Part shown: one piece after another, positions 8,437 through 17,771 of the stretch | Position numbering within the stretch: position 1 is the stretch's first letter | How the letters are laid out: every line of letters begins with the position of its first letter | From: Mangrovibrevibacter kandeliae | GTDB taxonomy: Bacteria > Pseudomonadota > Alphaproteobacteria > Rhizobiales > Rhizobiaceae | Direction: 5' to 3' | Assembly: GCF_024519155.1 (NCBI RefSeq) | Contig: NZ_JANIFJ010000002.1 | Location: 124,001 to 188,000 of the forward strand | DNA length: 64,000 bases | Position numbers and translations under genes: made by a program | Notes under the pieces: model-generated | The model's input: the letters and a program-made list of their open reading frames with translations, nothing else | The model's database searches: none | Told to the model about the DNA's origin: nothing

Positions 8437-9657
8437 TCAGCGCTTGTCGCGCTTGGCGAGCGTGCGCAGCCGCAGGGCGTTCAGCCGGATGAAGCCGGCC
8501 GCGTCCTTCTGGTCATAGGCGCCGTGATCGTCCTCGAAGGTGACGAGCGCGTCGGAATAGAGTGACTTCGGGCTGTCGCGCCCGATCACCGTGACGTTGC
8601 CCTTGTAGAGCTTCAGCCGCACCGTGCCCTCGACGTGCTCCTGGCTGCGGTCGATCAGCGCCTGCAGCATCTCGCGCTCGGGCGAGAACCAGAAGCCGTT
8701 GTAGATCAGCTCGGCGTAGCGCGGCATCAGCTCGTCCTTGAGGTGCGCCGCGCCTCTGTCGAGCGTGATGGACTCGATCGCGCGATGGGCGACGAGCAGG
8801 ATCGTGCCGCCGGGCGTCTCGTAGACGCCGCGCGACTTCATGCCGACGAAGCGGTTCTCGACGAGGTCCAGCCGGCCGATGCCGTTGTCGCGGCCGAGGT
8901 CGTTCAGCGCCGCGAGCAGCTCGTGCGGCTTCATCGCTTTGCCGTCGAGCGAAACAGGATCGCCCTTGGCAAAGCCGATCTCGATCGTGGTCGCGCGATC
9001 CGGCGCCTCTTCCGGGCTGACCGTGCGCTGGTAGACGTAAGCCGGCGGCTCCTCCGCCGGATTCTCCAGCACCTTGCCCTCGGACGAGGAGTGCAGGAGA
9101 TTGGCGTCGACCGAGAACGGCGCTTCGCCGCGCTTGTCCTTGGTGACGAGGATCTGGTTCTTCTCGGCAAAGTCGATGAGGTCGGTGCGCGACTTGAAGT
9201 TCCACTCGCGCCAGGGCGCGATCACCTTGATGTCCGGGTTCAGCGCGTAGGCCGACAGCTCGAAGCGCACCTGATCGTTGCCCTTGCCGGTCGCACCGTG
9301 GGCGATCGCGTCGGCGCCGGTCTCGCGTGCGATGTCGACGAGATGCTTGGAGATCAGCGGGCGCGCGATCGACGTGCCGAGCAGGTAGGTGCCCTCGTAG
9401 ACGGCGTTGGCGCGGAACATCGGGAAGACGAAGTCGCGGCAGAACTCCTCGCGCACATCGACGATGCGGATGTCCTTGACGCCGGCCCGTTCCGCCTTCA
9501 CGCGCGCCGGTGCAAGCTCCTCACCCTGGCCGAGATCGGCGGTGAAGGTCACCACCTCGGCGCCGAGCTCGGTCTGCAGCCACTTCAGGATGATGGAGGT
9601 GTCGAGGCCGCCGGAATAGGCGAGGACGACCTTCTTGACGTCGCGCGGATTGGCCAT
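8437..9657 (-). CDS. argG: Argininosuccinate synthase
   Basis: A 406-residue enzyme of arginine biosynthesis that joins citrulline and aspartate using ATP. The ATP-pyrophosphatase motif AYSGGLDTS is at residues 13-21; [16 protein letters not shown] and the [13 protein letters not shown] stretch are the citrulline/aspartate-binding segments conserved in ArgG. Length is standard. It stands alone on the minus strand, with a short upstream region before the neighbouring hydrolase gene. Confidence 0.97.
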   Translation of the reverse strand: MANPRDVKKVVLAYSGGLDTSIILKWLQTELGAEVVTFTADLGQGEELAPARVKAERAGVKDIRIVDVREEFCRDFVFPMFRANAVYEGTYLLGTSIARPLISKHLVDIARETGADAIAHGATGKGNDQVRFELSAYALNPDIKVIAPWREWNFKSRTDLIDFAEKNQILVTKDKRGEAPFSVDANLLHSSSEGKVLENPAEEPPAYVYQRTVSPEEAPDRATTIEIGFAKGDPVSLDGKAMKPHELLAALNDLGRDNGIGRLDLVENRFVGMKSRGVYETPGGTILLVAHRAIESITLDRGAAHLKDELMPRYAELIYNGFWFSPEREMLQALIDRSQEHVEGTVRLKLYKGNVTVIGRDSPKSLYSDALVTFEDDHGAYDQKDAAGFIRLNALRLRTLAKRDKR

Positions 9658-9782
9658 GGAAGTTCCCGGATAGAGGCTGCGGATGGCGCTCTATAGCAAG
9701 CCGGGCGCAGAAGGGAACGGGGTCGTGCCGCGGGCGCGATCGGGCCCGGCCGCGCGGCGAAGCACGGCCGGGCCTTGGGCCG

Positions 9783-10601
9783 TCAGGCGATGAAGCCGAT
9801 CAGGTCGCGGTTGAGACGTTCCGGCGCGGTGGCGAAGAGGCCGTGCGGCTCGCCCTCGTACTCGATCAGTTGCGCCTGCGCGATGCCCTTGGCCGCGGCA
9901 CGGCCCGCCACGTCGATCGGCACCGTGTTGTCCGCGGTGCCATGGATGATCAGGGTCGGCATCGTGAAGGCGGCGAGATCCGGCCGGAAGTCGGTCTTGC
10001 CGAACGCATCGACGCACCGCATCGTTGCCAGCGGGCTCGCCATCACCGCCAGCATGAAGGACCAGTGCATCAGGTCGGCGCTCACCGGGCTCGACACGAG
10101 GCCGACGCCGTAGAATTTCTTGGCGAAGTCGCCGAGGAATGCGAACCGGTCCTTGCGGATCTCGGCCTTCATCTCTTCGAAGGTGCCGGCGTCGACGCCG
10201 TTCGGGTTGCTGTCGTCCTTCAGCATGTACGGGACGACGGCGCTGACCAGCGCCACCTTGGCGATGCGGGCGGCCCCATGCCGCGAGAGGTAGCGGGCGA
10301 TCTCGCCGCCGCCCATCGAGAAGCCGACCAGCGTCGCGCCCTGGACGTCGCAGCCGTCGAGCACCGCGGCAAGATCGTCGGCGAAGGTGTCGTAGTCGTA
10401 GCCGGTCGCCGGATGGCTCGACTGGCCGAAGCCGCGGCGATCATAGGTGATGACGCGGAAGCCGGCTTCCAGCAGCGCCACGGTCTGGTATTCGAACATG
10501 TCGCCGGTCAGCGGCCAGCCATGGATGAGGACCACCGGCTTGCCGGCTCCCATGTCCTTGACGTGCAGCGACAGGCCGTCCTTGGTTTCGACGCTCGGCA
10601 T
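9783..10601 (-). CDS. Alpha/beta hydrolase (non-heme chloroperoxidase/esterase type)
   Basis: A 272-residue alpha/beta-hydrolase. The oxyanion-hole segment is LIHGWPLTGDMFEYQ near residues 25-39, the nucleophile elbow GFSMGGGE gives Ser95, and the expected acid and base are Asp224 (HGTADNTVP) and His253 (GEPHGLF). This set matches the cofactor-free haloperoxidase/aryl-esterase subgroup. The natural substrate is unknown. It is separated from argG by 125 bases and probably has its own promoter in the 435-base gap upstream. Confidence 0.88.
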   Translation of the reverse strand: MPSVETKDGLSLHVKDMGAGKPVVLIHGWPLTGDMFEYQTVALLEAGFRVITYDRRGFGQSSHPATGYDYDTFADDLAAVLDGCDVQGATLVGFSMGGGEIARYLSRHGAARIAKVALVSAVVPYMLKDDSNPNGVDAGTFEEMKAEIRKDRFAFLGDFAKKFYGVGLVSSPVSADLMHWSFMLAVMASPLATMRCVDAFGKTDFRPDLAAFTMPTLIIHGTADNTVPIDVAGRAAAKGIAQAQLIEYEGEPHGLFATAPERLNRDLIGFIA

Positions 10602-11036
10602 GATGATGACTCCGGGGTTACTTGTTCGGCGGGTAATCCCGCGCGGCAGCGGCCGTTCCCGGCGAAGGGCTCACGAGGCCGGCATCGTCGACGTCGTGCC
10701 GACCATCGCCTCTCCAAGCCGGACGTGGCGCAGGCCACGCCCTTGCCCGGCCGCGCGCGTCCACCTTCTCCCGCTCGGCGGGAGAGGGATGGCGCTCGTG
10801 CAGTCGTGCTTGCCCACCTGTTCCGTAGAGGCATTCCCCGATGTATGGCATCGAAGCGATGCGGCGACGCTGCGTCTGCTCCCCGTCGAGTAAAGGCCGG
10901 CAGGCGGATGAAGCCACGTGTCGCAGCGCGAGCGGCGGGAACGGCGCGATGCACCGTCGAGCCTCGAAAATCGGGTCGCAGCCTGTCCCGCCCCGTGCGA
11001 TAGCTGGCGTGACCCCTTCCGCTCGACGGCGCGCTC
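10602..11036 (+). other. 435-base intergenic region with a small palindrome
   Basis: No credible gene was found in this gap between the divergent hydrolase and LysE-type genes; open frames through it lack family features and overlap neighbours in other frames. It must hold both promoters. One clear structure is the palindrome TCTCCCGC-TCG-GCGGGAGA at 10767-10785, flanked by CACCT and GGGATGGC, which resembles short interspersed hairpin elements common in rhizobial intergenic DNA. No second copy was seen in this window. Confidence 0.5.
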
Positions 11037-11678
11037 ATGACCTTCCTGCCCGACCTTCCGACCTTCCTGGCCTTCAGCCTCGCGGCGCTGGTGCTGACCA
11101 TCACGCCCGGCCCGGACATGACCCTCTTCCTCGGCCGCACGCTGAGCGAGGGCCGCGCCGCCGGCATGGCGGCGATGCTCGGTGCGAGCTGCGGCGTGGT
11201 GGTGCACACCAGTCTTGCGGCCTTTGGCCTGTCGGCGCTCATCGCGGCCTCGCCCGAGGCTTTCCTCGTCCTGAAGATCTGCGGCGGCGGCTACCTCATC
11301 TACCTCGCGTTTCAGGCGATCATGAACGGCTCGACGCTCAATCTCGACAGGCGCTCAACCCGGTCGCACTCGCTCCTGTCGAACTGGCTGACCGGGGTCG
11401 GCATCAACCTCCTGAATCCCAAGGTCATCCTGTTCTTCGTGACCTTCCTGCCGCAGTTCGTCTCGGCCGGCGATCCGCATGCGGTCGGCAAGCTGTTCTT
11501 CCTCGGCCTCTACTTCATGGCGGTCGCCATCCCGCTGTCGATCGCGATGATCCTGGCGGCCGACCGCTTCGCTGCAGCGCTGAAGCGCCGGCCGAAAATC
11601 ATGCGCGGGCTGGATTGGCTGTTCGCCTCGGTGTTCTCCGCCTTCGCCGTGCGCATCTTCCTGACGCACGGGCGCTGA
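11037..11678 (+). CDS. LysE-family translocator
   Basis: A 213-residue inner-membrane exporter of the LysE/RhtB family with about six hydrophobic segments. The N-terminal signature ITPGPDMTLFLGRTLSEG (residues about 22-39) and the mid-protein GGGYLIYLAFQ are diagnostic. Members export amino acids such as lysine, threonine or homoserine lactones; the substrate here cannot be told. It converges on the GST gene with ten bases between stops. Confidence 0.9.
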   Translation: MTFLPDLPTFLAFSLAALVLTITPGPDMTLFLGRTLSEGRAAGMAAMLGASCGVVVHTSLAAFGLSALIAASPEAFLVLKICGGGYLIYLAFQAIMNGSTLNLDRRSTRSHSLLSNWLTGVGINLLNPKVILFFVTFLPQFVSAGDPHAVGKLFFLGLYFMAVAIPLSIAMILAADRFAAALKRRPKIMRGLDWLFASVFSAFAVRIFLTHGR

Positions 11679-11688
11679 GGCCGCTGGC

Positions 11689-12348
11689 TCAGGCGTAGGC
11701 GTAGGGGCCGCCGCGCTTCAGCGCCTGGCGGTAGGCCTGCCGGTCATGGATGCGCAGCAGGAAGTCGCGCAGATGCGGCCGCTCGGCATAGCCGACCCGC
11801 TTGCCGGCGGTTTCCACCGGGAAGCTCATCATGATGTCGGCGACCGACAGCTCCGGACCGGCGAACCAGCCGGTGGCACCGAGCGACTGCTCCCAATGGT
11901 CGAGGTGCAAGGCGAGCTGCGGGCGCGCGTACATGCGGTCGACCCGGCCGAGCGCCGCTGCCAGGATCGGGCGGACATAGAAGGGCGCGCGCTCCGGGAT
12001 CGTCTGCAGCATCAGCATCAGGAACAGCACCGGCATCGCCGAACCCTCGGCATAGTGCAGGAAGTGCCGGGCGTCCCAGTAGCTGTCGCTGCCGGGGGCC
12101 GGCATGAGCCGCCCGGCGCCGTGGCGCGTCAGGATGTACTCGACGATCGCGCCGGTCTCGGCAATCGTGCGGCCGTCCTCGGTCAGCACCGGCGACTTGC
12201 CGAGCGGGTGGATCCGCTTCAGCTCGTCCGGCGCCTGCATCGTCTTCGTCCGCTCGTAGCGTTTCACGTCGTAGGGCACGCCAAGCTCCTCCAGGAGCCA
12301 GAGCACGCGCTGGGAGCGGGAGTTGTTGAGGTGGTGGATGGTCAGCAT
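11689..12348 (-). CDS. Glutathione S-transferase family protein
   Basis: A 219-residue GST. The thioredoxin-like N-terminal domain (residues about 1-80) has NNSRSQRVLWLLEELGVPYD, where Ser10 is in the usual catalytic position, and the glutathione-binding stretch PVLTEDGRTIAETGAIVEYI near residues 53-72. The all-helical C-terminal domain follows. The chloride/organic substrate is unknown; this clade is often annotated as glutathione transferase YfcG/Gst3-like. Confidence 0.88.
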   Translation of the reverse strand: MLTIHHLNNSRSQRVLWLLEELGVPYDVKRYERTKTMQAPDELKRIHPLGKSPVLTEDGRTIAETGAIVEYILTRHGAGRLMPAPGSDSYWDARHFLHYAEGSAMPVLFLMLMLQTIPERAPFYVRPILAAALGRVDRMYARPQLALHLDHWEQSLGATGWFAGPELSVADIMMSFPVETAGKRVGYAERPHLRDFLLRIHDRQAYRQALKRGGPYAYA

Positions 12349-12395
12349 CGGACCCTACTCCAAACGACGGGCCGTGGCGGGATTGGCGGGCGCGG

Positions 12396-12617
12396 TCAGA
12401 GGCCGGCCGCAGCACGCAGGGCGGCATTGATCCGCTCCTGCCAGCCTGGACCGTCCTCCTGGAAATGCTCGAGCACGTCGCGGTCGATGCGCAGCGAGAC
12501 CATCTCCTTGACGCCCGGCACGACGGGCGTCTCCTTCATGCGCTCGGCCGGCTTGGCTGTCGCTGCCTTGAACGCCGCTTCGGCGGCGGCACGGGGGTCG
12601 GTGGGACGTCGGGCCAT
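12396..12617 (-). CDS. BrnA-like antitoxin-family protein without a BrnT partner
   Basis: A 73-residue basic protein. Its C-terminal half, VSLRIDRDVLEHFQEDG followed by GWQERINAALRA, is the ribbon-helix-helix-type signature of BrnA antitoxins. BrnA normally lies immediately downstream of the RelE-like toxin gene brnT and represses it. Here the genes on either side are a DUF2218 protein and a GST, and no toxin-like frame is visible, so it is an orphan regulator or solitary relic. GAGGAG lies seven bases before the ATG at 12617. Confidence 0.75.
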   Translation of the reverse strand: MARRPTDPRAAAEAAFKAATAKPAERMKETPVVPGVKEMVSLRIDRDVLEHFQEDGPGWQERINAALRAAAGL

Positions 12618-12651
12618 CGAGATACTCCTCTTCAGCGAAGGCGGACGCGGG

Positions 12652-12939
12652 TCAGATCGGCTGCCACGCGATCGCGAGCGCCTCGCGGAAGGCAAAGCGC
12701 TGCAGGTGCTCGGCGACGACGCCCTGCATCCGTTCGAGCGCGTCCGGATCGGCGACGGTCAGCTCGAGCTCGAGCCGGTCGTCCCTGGCGATGAGCACCA
12801 GCGTGCGCTCGGCGTCGAAATGGATGGTGCCGGCGGTCGGGTCGAACTCGGCCTGGAACTTGTGGCTCCAGTGCTTGCAGAGCTGCTGCAGGTAGCGGCT
12901 CGCGTGGTCGGTGACGACAGTGGCGGTGGCGGTGGGCAT
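12652..12939 (-). CDS. DUF2218 domain protein
   Basis: A 95-residue cytoplasmic protein matching DUF2218 from end to end: an N-terminal segment ASRYLQQLCKHWSHKF with the conserved LCKHWxHK core, then a beta strand pair around IHFDAERTLVLIA, and a terminal helix. Family members often neighbour siderophore or iron-uptake genes, which are absent here. Function unknown. It is upstream of and collinear with the BrnA-like gene, 34 bases apart. Confidence 0.8.
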   Translation of the reverse strand: MPTATATVVTDHASRYLQQLCKHWSHKFQAEFDPTAGTIHFDAERTLVLIARDDRLELELTVADPDALERMQGVVAEHLQRFAFREALAIAWQPI

Positions 12940-12973
12940 GGTGTGGATGTCCCGGGCAGATGTGACGCTCGAT

Positions 12974-13456
12974 CTAGGGCGCCGGTGGCGCCTCGTCCGC
13001 AGGCGGTGGCAGCGCGGGGCGCAGGGGCCTGACACGCCGGTAGCGGCGGCGCCAGCGGCCGGCGGCGTGGCCGGCGACGATCCAGTAGACCAGCGCGAAG
13101 ACGAGTCCGGCGACGATGATCGCGGTCTGGACGCTGAGCGCCGGCACATGCGCGCCGTAGGCGAGGCGCGAGACGCCGAACCCTGCGACGAGCCCGCCGA
13201 CGAGGTGGAGGAGCAGGGAATTCAGCCCGGCGACTTCCGTCACGGTCATGAACACCGCCCACGGCACGAAGATCGCGGTGGCGACGAGTTGCGTCTGGCG
13301 CAGGAAGCCGACCGCGGCGTGGAACCAGAAGACGAGGTTCTCCGGCGGCACGCCGGCGAAGTGCACGAAGGGCCAGAGCAGCGTGAACGCCGCCATGACG
13401 CAGGCGGCCACGAAGCCGAGCGGGATGACGAAGATGAAGCGCAGGAGCGTCGTCAT
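12974..13456 (-). CDS. Conserved membrane protein of unknown function
   Basis: A 160-residue inner-membrane protein with about four transmembrane helices (near residues 5-30, 37-57, 60-90 and 108-130) and a short basic, proline-rich C-terminal tail (RWRRRYRRVRPLRP). No catalytic motif was recognised. It begins 25 bases after the rlmN stop and probably shares its transcript. Similar small proteins sit behind rlmN in related genomes as far as I recall, but this was not checked. Confidence 0.65.
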   Translation of the reverse strand: MTTLLRFIFVIPLGFVAACVMAAFTLLWPFVHFAGVPPENLVFWFHAAVGFLRQTQLVATAIFVPWAVFMTVTEVAGLNSLLLHLVGGLVAGFGVSRLAYGAHVPALSVQTAIIVAGLVFALVYWIVAGHAAGRWRRRYRRVRPLRPALPPPADEAPPAP

Positions 13457-13481
13457 GCGGTGGCTGGCCTCGCGGCAGCGA

Positions 13482-14711
13482 TCAGAGCGCCGCCGCGGCC
13501 TCCAGCGCCAGGCGCTCGGTCTTGCGCAGCCGCTCGGACTCCGACTTCAGCTGGCCGCAGGCGGCGAAGATGTCGCGCCCGCGCGGCGTGCGGATCGGCG
13601 AGGCGTAACCCGCCTGGTTCACGAGGTCGGCAAACCGTTCGATCTGGTCCCAGTCCGAGCACTCGTAGGCACTGCCCGGCCAGGGGTTGAACGGGATCAG
13701 GTTGATCTTGGCGGGTATGCCCTTGAGCAGGCGCACCAGCTCGCGCGCGTCGGCAAGCGAGTCGTTGACGCCCTTCAGCATGACGTATTCGAAGGTGATG
13801 CGCCGCGCGTTCGACAGGCCCGGGTAGCTGCGGCAGGCGTCGAGCAGCTCGGCGAGCGGGTACTTCTTGTTGATCGGCACCAGAACGTCGCGCAAATCGT
13901 CGCGCACCGCGTGCAGCGAGATCGCCAGCATCACGCCCATCTCGGCGCCGGTGCGCGGGATCATCGGCACGACGCCGGAGGTCGACAGGGTGATGCGCCG
14001 CTTCGACAGCGAGATGCCCTCGCCGTCCGCCGCCACGGCGAGCGCTTGCTTGACGTTGTCGAAGTTGTAGAGCGGCTCCCCCATGCCCATCATCACGACG
14101 TTCGACACCATCCGGCCATCGGAGGGCACGATCGCGCCGGCCGGCGTCGCGGCGTCCGGAAGGTCGCCCAGCCGCTCGCGCGCCATCAGGATCTGCCCGA
14201 CGATCTCGTCGGAGGTCAGGTTGCGGACGAGCTTCTGGGTGCCGGTGTGGCAGAAGGTACAGGTCAGCGTGCAGCCGACCTGGCTGGAGACGCAGAGCGT
14301 GCCCCGCCCCTCCTCCGGAATGTAGACGGTCTCGACCTCGACCGGCCGGCCGGCACCGCGCGCGGGAAAGCGGAACAGCCACTTGCGCGTGCCGTCGACC
14401 GAAATCTTCTCCTCGACCATCTCCGGGCGGGCGATGGAGAAGTTCTCCTCCAGCGTCCGGCGCAGATCCTTCGACACGTTCGCCATGGCCCCGAAGTCGG
14501 ACACGCCGCGCAGGTAGAGCCAATGCCAGAGCTGGCCGGCGCGCATGCGGACCTGCCGCTCGGGGATGCCGATCCCGCGCAGCGCCTCGGCAAGATGCTC
14601 GCGGTCGAGCCCGATCAGCGACGGCTTCTCGGTTCCGGCGAGGCCCGGGAGGGGCGGCATCGCGGGACGCGGGCGATCGGCGGGCATGGCGAGATCGATC
14701 GAAACGGCCAT
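13482..14711 (-). CDS. rlmN: Dual-specificity 23S rRNA A2503/tRNA A37 C2-methyltransferase
   Basis: A 409-residue radical-SAM methyltransferase. The iron-sulfur ligands are in CTLTCTFC (Cys147, Cys151, Cys154). A catalytic cysteine seven residues earlier (Cys140, in TLCVSSQ) and the C-terminal methyl-carrying cysteine in DIFAACGQL correspond to the two reactive cysteines of E. coli RlmN. It methylates A2503 of 23S rRNA and A37 of some tRNAs, supporting translational fidelity. It has a family-typical N-terminal domain. Confidence 0.96.
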   Translation of the reverse strand: MAVSIDLAMPADRPRPAMPPLPGLAGTEKPSLIGLDREHLAEALRGIGIPERQVRMRAGQLWHWLYLRGVSDFGAMANVSKDLRRTLEENFSIARPEMVEEKISVDGTRKWLFRFPARGAGRPVEVETVYIPEEGRGTLCVSSQVGCTLTCTFCHTGTQKLVRNLTSDEIVGQILMARERLGDLPDAATPAGAIVPSDGRMVSNVVMMGMGEPLYNFDNVKQALAVAADGEGISLSKRRITLSTSGVVPMIPRTGAEMGVMLAISLHAVRDDLRDVLVPINKKYPLAELLDACRSYPGLSNARRITFEYVMLKGVNDSLADARELVRLLKGIPAKINLIPFNPWPGSAYECSDWDQIERFADLVNQAGYASPIRTPRGRDIFAACGQLKSESERLRKTERLALEAAAAL

Positions 14712-14845
14712 GGGCTTTCCAATAGCGGGCCGCGGCGGCGCGGCGCGTGACTTCAGATGTGTCGGCTCAGGCGCCCTATGTGCTCGCTCGCGACGAAATC
14801 CGCAAGTTGCGGCGCCGGGCGCGTCGCATGGCGCCGGCCGCCTCG

Positions 14846-14881
14846 AAAAACGCCGAAGGCGCCGGACGAGCCGGCGCCTTC
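14846..14881 (-). terminator. Rho-independent terminator of the ialB-like gene
   Basis: On the minus strand an 11-base perfect stem (GAAGGCGCCGG, 14855-14865 paired with 14871-14881) with a five-base loop is followed by GGCGTTTTTC, a classic T-tract. It separates ialB from rlmN downstream. Confidence 0.85.
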
Positions 14882-14906
14882 ATCCTGCGGCCATCGGCCG
14901 GGTCGA

Positions 14907-15413
14907 CTACTTGCAGCTGTTGATCGAGTTCAGCGCCGCGGTCACGCCGGACAGCGAGTAGGTGTAGCGCGTGTCGGTGCCGCGCAGCGAGGTCGCGTCG
15001 ACCTCCATGCGCCGGCCCGCCTTCAGTGCGGCGACGAGCTGCGGTTCCTCGGCGGCGTTCTCCATCCAGGCCGACTCGCCCTTGACGAACATCGAATACT
15101 TCTTGCCGTCGACGTCGACGATGACCTTGGAGCCGTCCTTCAACGGGTAGCCCATCACCACCTGCGGCTCGTAGGAGACGCCCTGGCCCGGCTTCTGCGA
15201 GACCAGGAAGAAGATGTCGCCGTGATCGACGTTGGCCGGCTCCATCGTCTTCGGCTGCGAGAGGATATAGCAGACCTTGCCGCCGTCGGCACTGTAGGAA
15301 TACGTCCCCCAATCGTTGAATTGACTGATCCGGGTAGGGGTCTGGGCCGCGGAGGCCGCGCTCGACAGGATCAGGATCGTCGCTGTTGCCGTCAGGACTT
15401 TCTTCAGAGACAT
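14907..15413 (-). CDS. Invasion-associated locus B (IalB) family protein
   Basis: A 168-residue secreted protein. The signal peptide (about residues 1-22, cleavage after ASAA) is followed by the IalB core: NDWGTYSY, KVCYILSQPKTMEP near residues 45-58, and the terminal SGVTAALNSINSCK, with the two cysteines spaced as in the family. In Bartonella IalB aids red-cell entry; in free-living relatives the role is unknown and envelope-related. The GGGGAG before the ATG is close (two to four bases). Upstream is an A/T-rich promoter region. Confidence 0.85.
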   Translation of the reverse strand: MSLKKVLTATATILILSSAASAAQTPTRISQFNDWGTYSYSADGGKVCYILSQPKTMEPANVDHGDIFFLVSQKPGQGVSYEPQVVMGYPLKDGSKVIVDVDGKKYSMFVKGESAWMENAAEEPQLVAALKAGRRMEVDATSLRGTDTRYTYSLSGVTAALNSINSCK

Positions 15414-15675
15414 GGCTCCCCGCTCGTCTTTCGTGTCGCTGCGAACCGTCGCTCCCGCATGGGGCAACTGGCGGCAAGTTTAATCGAAGTTACCTTTAAT
15501 TGCAGTTAACCGGCCACGCCCGGCTCAAGCCAGACACTGCAACTTATTGTAACTGCGAGTGATTTTGGCTCAGAACCGAACCACCCGAACGCCGCGCCCG
15601 CGACTCTTCGGCAAAAATTGGCGACAGTGTGACCGAATCGACACTTCTGCGCCGCCGGATTGCCGCACCCGCCCG
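15414..15675 (-). promoter_or_regulatory. A/T-rich promoter region of the ialB-like gene
   Basis: A 262-base gap. On the minus strand two similar 15-mers lie in tandem at about 15480-15510 (GTTAACTGCAATTAA and GGTAACTTCGATTAA), and a related GCAGTTACAATAAG lies further upstream near 15540-15560. The clustering of AAC/TTAA-type words in otherwise G+C-rich DNA suggests a regulator site and the ialB promoter. No gene is seen here. Confidence 0.35.
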
Positions 15676-16086
15676 TCAGGCGCCGCCGCGATCCTCGTTC
15701 TGCAGATCCCCGAGCGCCGCGCGCGCCCTGGCGTAGTGCTCCGGCCGGATGTTGTCGCGCACGGCGTTGAAGGCGGCCCAGAGCACCGCGATGTCGTCGG
15801 TGAATCCGAAGCCGAGGAGGAAATCCGGGATGATGTCCATCGGCAGCACGAAATAAGCGAGGGCCGCAAGAAGGATGCCGCGCGTCGCCAGCGGCGTCTC
15901 CGGATCGAGCGCGCAGTAGTAGGAGGCGACCACGTCCTCGATGAAGGGAATGTGGCGCAGGGCCCGTCGCACCGTGTCGAAGAACGAGGAGCGGACCCGC
16001 TCCTCGCGCCGCTTCTGCTCCTCCCGCGATCCCGGCCGCAGGGCCTTGGCGATGTCGAGCTTGGTCAGCTGAGGGGTCTTCGGCAT
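15676..16086 (-). CDS. YkvA-family (DUF1232) protein
   Basis: A 136-residue protein with one DUF1232 domain. The family hallmark is the hydrophobic hairpin ALAYFVLPMDIIPDFLLG near residues 77-94, where the P-x-D-x-I-P-D motif breaks two membrane-associated helices. N-terminal residues 1-45 are charged and probably cytoplasmic. Function unknown. Collinear with thpR upstream, 116 bases apart. Confidence 0.85.
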   Translation of the reverse strand: MPKTPQLTKLDIAKALRPGSREEQKRREERVRSSFFDTVRRALRHIPFIEDVVASYYCALDPETPLATRGILLAALAYFVLPMDIIPDFLLGFGFTDDIAVLWAAFNAVRDNIRPEHYARARAALGDLQNEDRGGA

Positions 16087-16202
16087 AGGGGCTGCGGCGT
16101 CCGTTGATGGGGTGAATGCGAAATGGGTCGCAGCCAAGCAGGCAGCAAGTGGCGGCTTTTCGATCCGGTCGAACGCAGCCGCCGCTCCCCCGGCGCCGGC
16201 CT

Positions 16203-16811
16203 TCAGCGTGCCAGGCCGAACGCGGCCGGCTGCGGCAGCGGCGCCACCCGGGGCCCACGCCGCTCGACGCCCCGCGTACCCTGCAGCGGGTAGGCGGCTT
16301 CGAGCACGTAAGGCCCGCCACCGACCGAATCCTTCGACGAGTAGAGCACGAAGCGGCCGACCGTGAAGGCCGGGGTGCGGAAGCCGCCACGCAGCGCGAG
16401 ATAGCGCGCGACGTCGTCGACCTTCGGCTGGCGCAGCCGCGCCAGCGTGACGTGCGGCGCGAACTTGCGCGGGTCGGCGGCGAGGCCGAGACGCTGGCAG
16501 ATCCGCTCGATCTCGCCCTGCAGCGCCTCCAGCGGCGCCGACGGCGCGGCGCCGGCATAGACCGAGTGCGGCTTTTTGGAGCCGAAGGCGCCGACGCCGT
16601 CGAGCGCCAGATCGAACGGCGCGCGGTCGACCTTTTCGAGAGCGCTCGCGATGTCGTCGGCATGGCGCGGCTCGACGTCGCCGATGAAGCGCAGCGTCAG
16701 GTGGTAGTTCTCGACGTCGATCCACCGGGCGGAGGGCAGCCCGCCCTTCAGGAAGGACAGCGACAGGGCGACGTCGCGCGGGATCTCGATGGCTGTGAAG
16801 AGTCGCGGCAT
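16203..16811 (-). CDS. thpR: RNA 2',3'-cyclic phosphodiesterase (LigT/ThpR type)
   Basis: A 202-residue 2H-phosphoesterase. The paired catalytic motifs are HLTLRF near residue 42 and HVTLARL near residue 124, the HxT(L) dyad that opens 2',3'-cyclic phosphates on RNA. Length and spacing fit bacterial ThpR/LigT. The ATG at 16811 has AAGGA about seven bases upstream; a GTG immediately before it is less likely. A 7-base inverted repeat (GACTCTC-ATC-GAGAGTC, 16849-16865) lies in the upstream gap. Confidence 0.9.
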   Translation of the reverse strand: MPRLFTAIEIPRDVALSLSFLKGGLPSARWIDVENYHLTLRFIGDVEPRHADDIASALEKVDRAPFDLALDGVGAFGSKKPHSVYAGAAPSAPLEALQGEIERICQRLGLAADPRKFAPHVTLARLRQPKVDDVARYLALRGGFRTPAFTVGRFVLYSSKDSVGGGPYVLEAAYPLQGTRGVERRGPRVAPLPQPAAFGLAR

Positions 16812-17003
16812 CACGGGTTCCTTCCGCTCCTGAGGGACCTTCCCGGAAGACTCTCATCGAGAGTCGGCGGTTTCAAGCGCCGCGCCCTCGGATCAAGGGG
16901 CTTTCGCTGTCGCGTCTGCGGCAATGCACAAGTTGTTCGCCGCCGCTGCCTGCCATCCGGATCCGCACGCCGCCTGAATCGCACGTATCGCTGGCTTGGC
17001 ATC

Positions 17004-17708
17004 CTAACCCCGCGTCGGGCTGACTGCGGAGTCCCTGCCCGGTGCCGATGGGCGGATCCGGTCGAGCGCCTGCGTCACCGCCGGCAGCATCCGCTCGACG
17101 ATGACGGCGACGCCCTGCTTGTTCGGATGCATGTGGTCGGCCTGGTTGAGCGCGGGATCGGCCGCGACCCCGTCGAGAAAGAACGGATATAGCGGCACGT
17201 CGTACTGGTCTGCCAGGCGCTCGTAGATCGCATCGAACGCGGCGGCGTAGTCCGACCCCATGTTCGGCGGCGCCAGCATCCCGGCAAGCAGCACCGCAGT
17301 GCCCCGCGCCTTCAGCCGTTCCAGGATCTCGCCGAGGTTCTTCTCGGCGATCTCGGGCGCAATGCCGCGCAGCGCGTCGTTGGCGCCGAGTTCGACGATG
17401 ACGAGATCGGCGGTCTGCGGCACCGACCAGTCGAGCCGCGCGAGGCCGCCGGACGTGGTGTCGCCGGAGACGCCGGCATTGGTCACCGCGACGTCGTAGC
17501 CCTTCGCGCTGAGGGCGGCCTGAAGCTGCTCGGGGAACGACTCGCCGGGCCCGACGCCATAGCCCGCCGACAGGCTGTCACCGAAGGCGACCAGCTCGAT
17601 CGGTCCGGTGCCAGGGCCCTGCGGCGCGGTCTGCGCGGCGGCGGGCAGGATGCCGCAGAGCATGAGAAGCGGCAGAAGAAGGCGCGCGATCGGTTGGAAG
17701 CGGTGCAT
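17004..17708 (-). CDS. GDSL-type arylesterase/thioesterase I (TesA-like)
   Basis: A 234-residue periplasmic SGNH hydrolase. A signal peptide covers about residues 1-25. Block I is FGDSLSAGYG with nucleophile Ser45, block III is GANDALRG, and the Asp-His pair is in DHMHP near the C-terminus. It resembles E. coli TesA (thioesterase I/protease I/lysophospholipase L1) and is divergent from the ABC transporter genes just as tesA is from ybbA-ybbP in E. coli. That conserved pairing suggests a shared role in exporting or processing a lipid or peptide. Confidence 0.88.
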   Translation of the reverse strand: MHRFQPIARLLLPLLMLCGILPAAAQTAPQGPGTGPIELVAFGDSLSAGYGVGPGESFPEQLQAALSAKGYDVAVTNAGVSGDTTSGGLARLDWSVPQTADLVIVELGANDALRGIAPEIAEKNLGEILERLKARGTAVLLAGMLAPPNMGSDYAAAFDAIYERLADQYDVPLYPFFLDGVAADPALNQADHMHPNKQGVAVIVERMLPAVTQALDRIRPSAPGRDSAVSPTRG

Positions 17709-17771
17709 GGTCAACCCATATTGCCGGAGGCCTCGCAGAGGCCGTTCCTCTCGATATAGGAAGAGCTTGGC

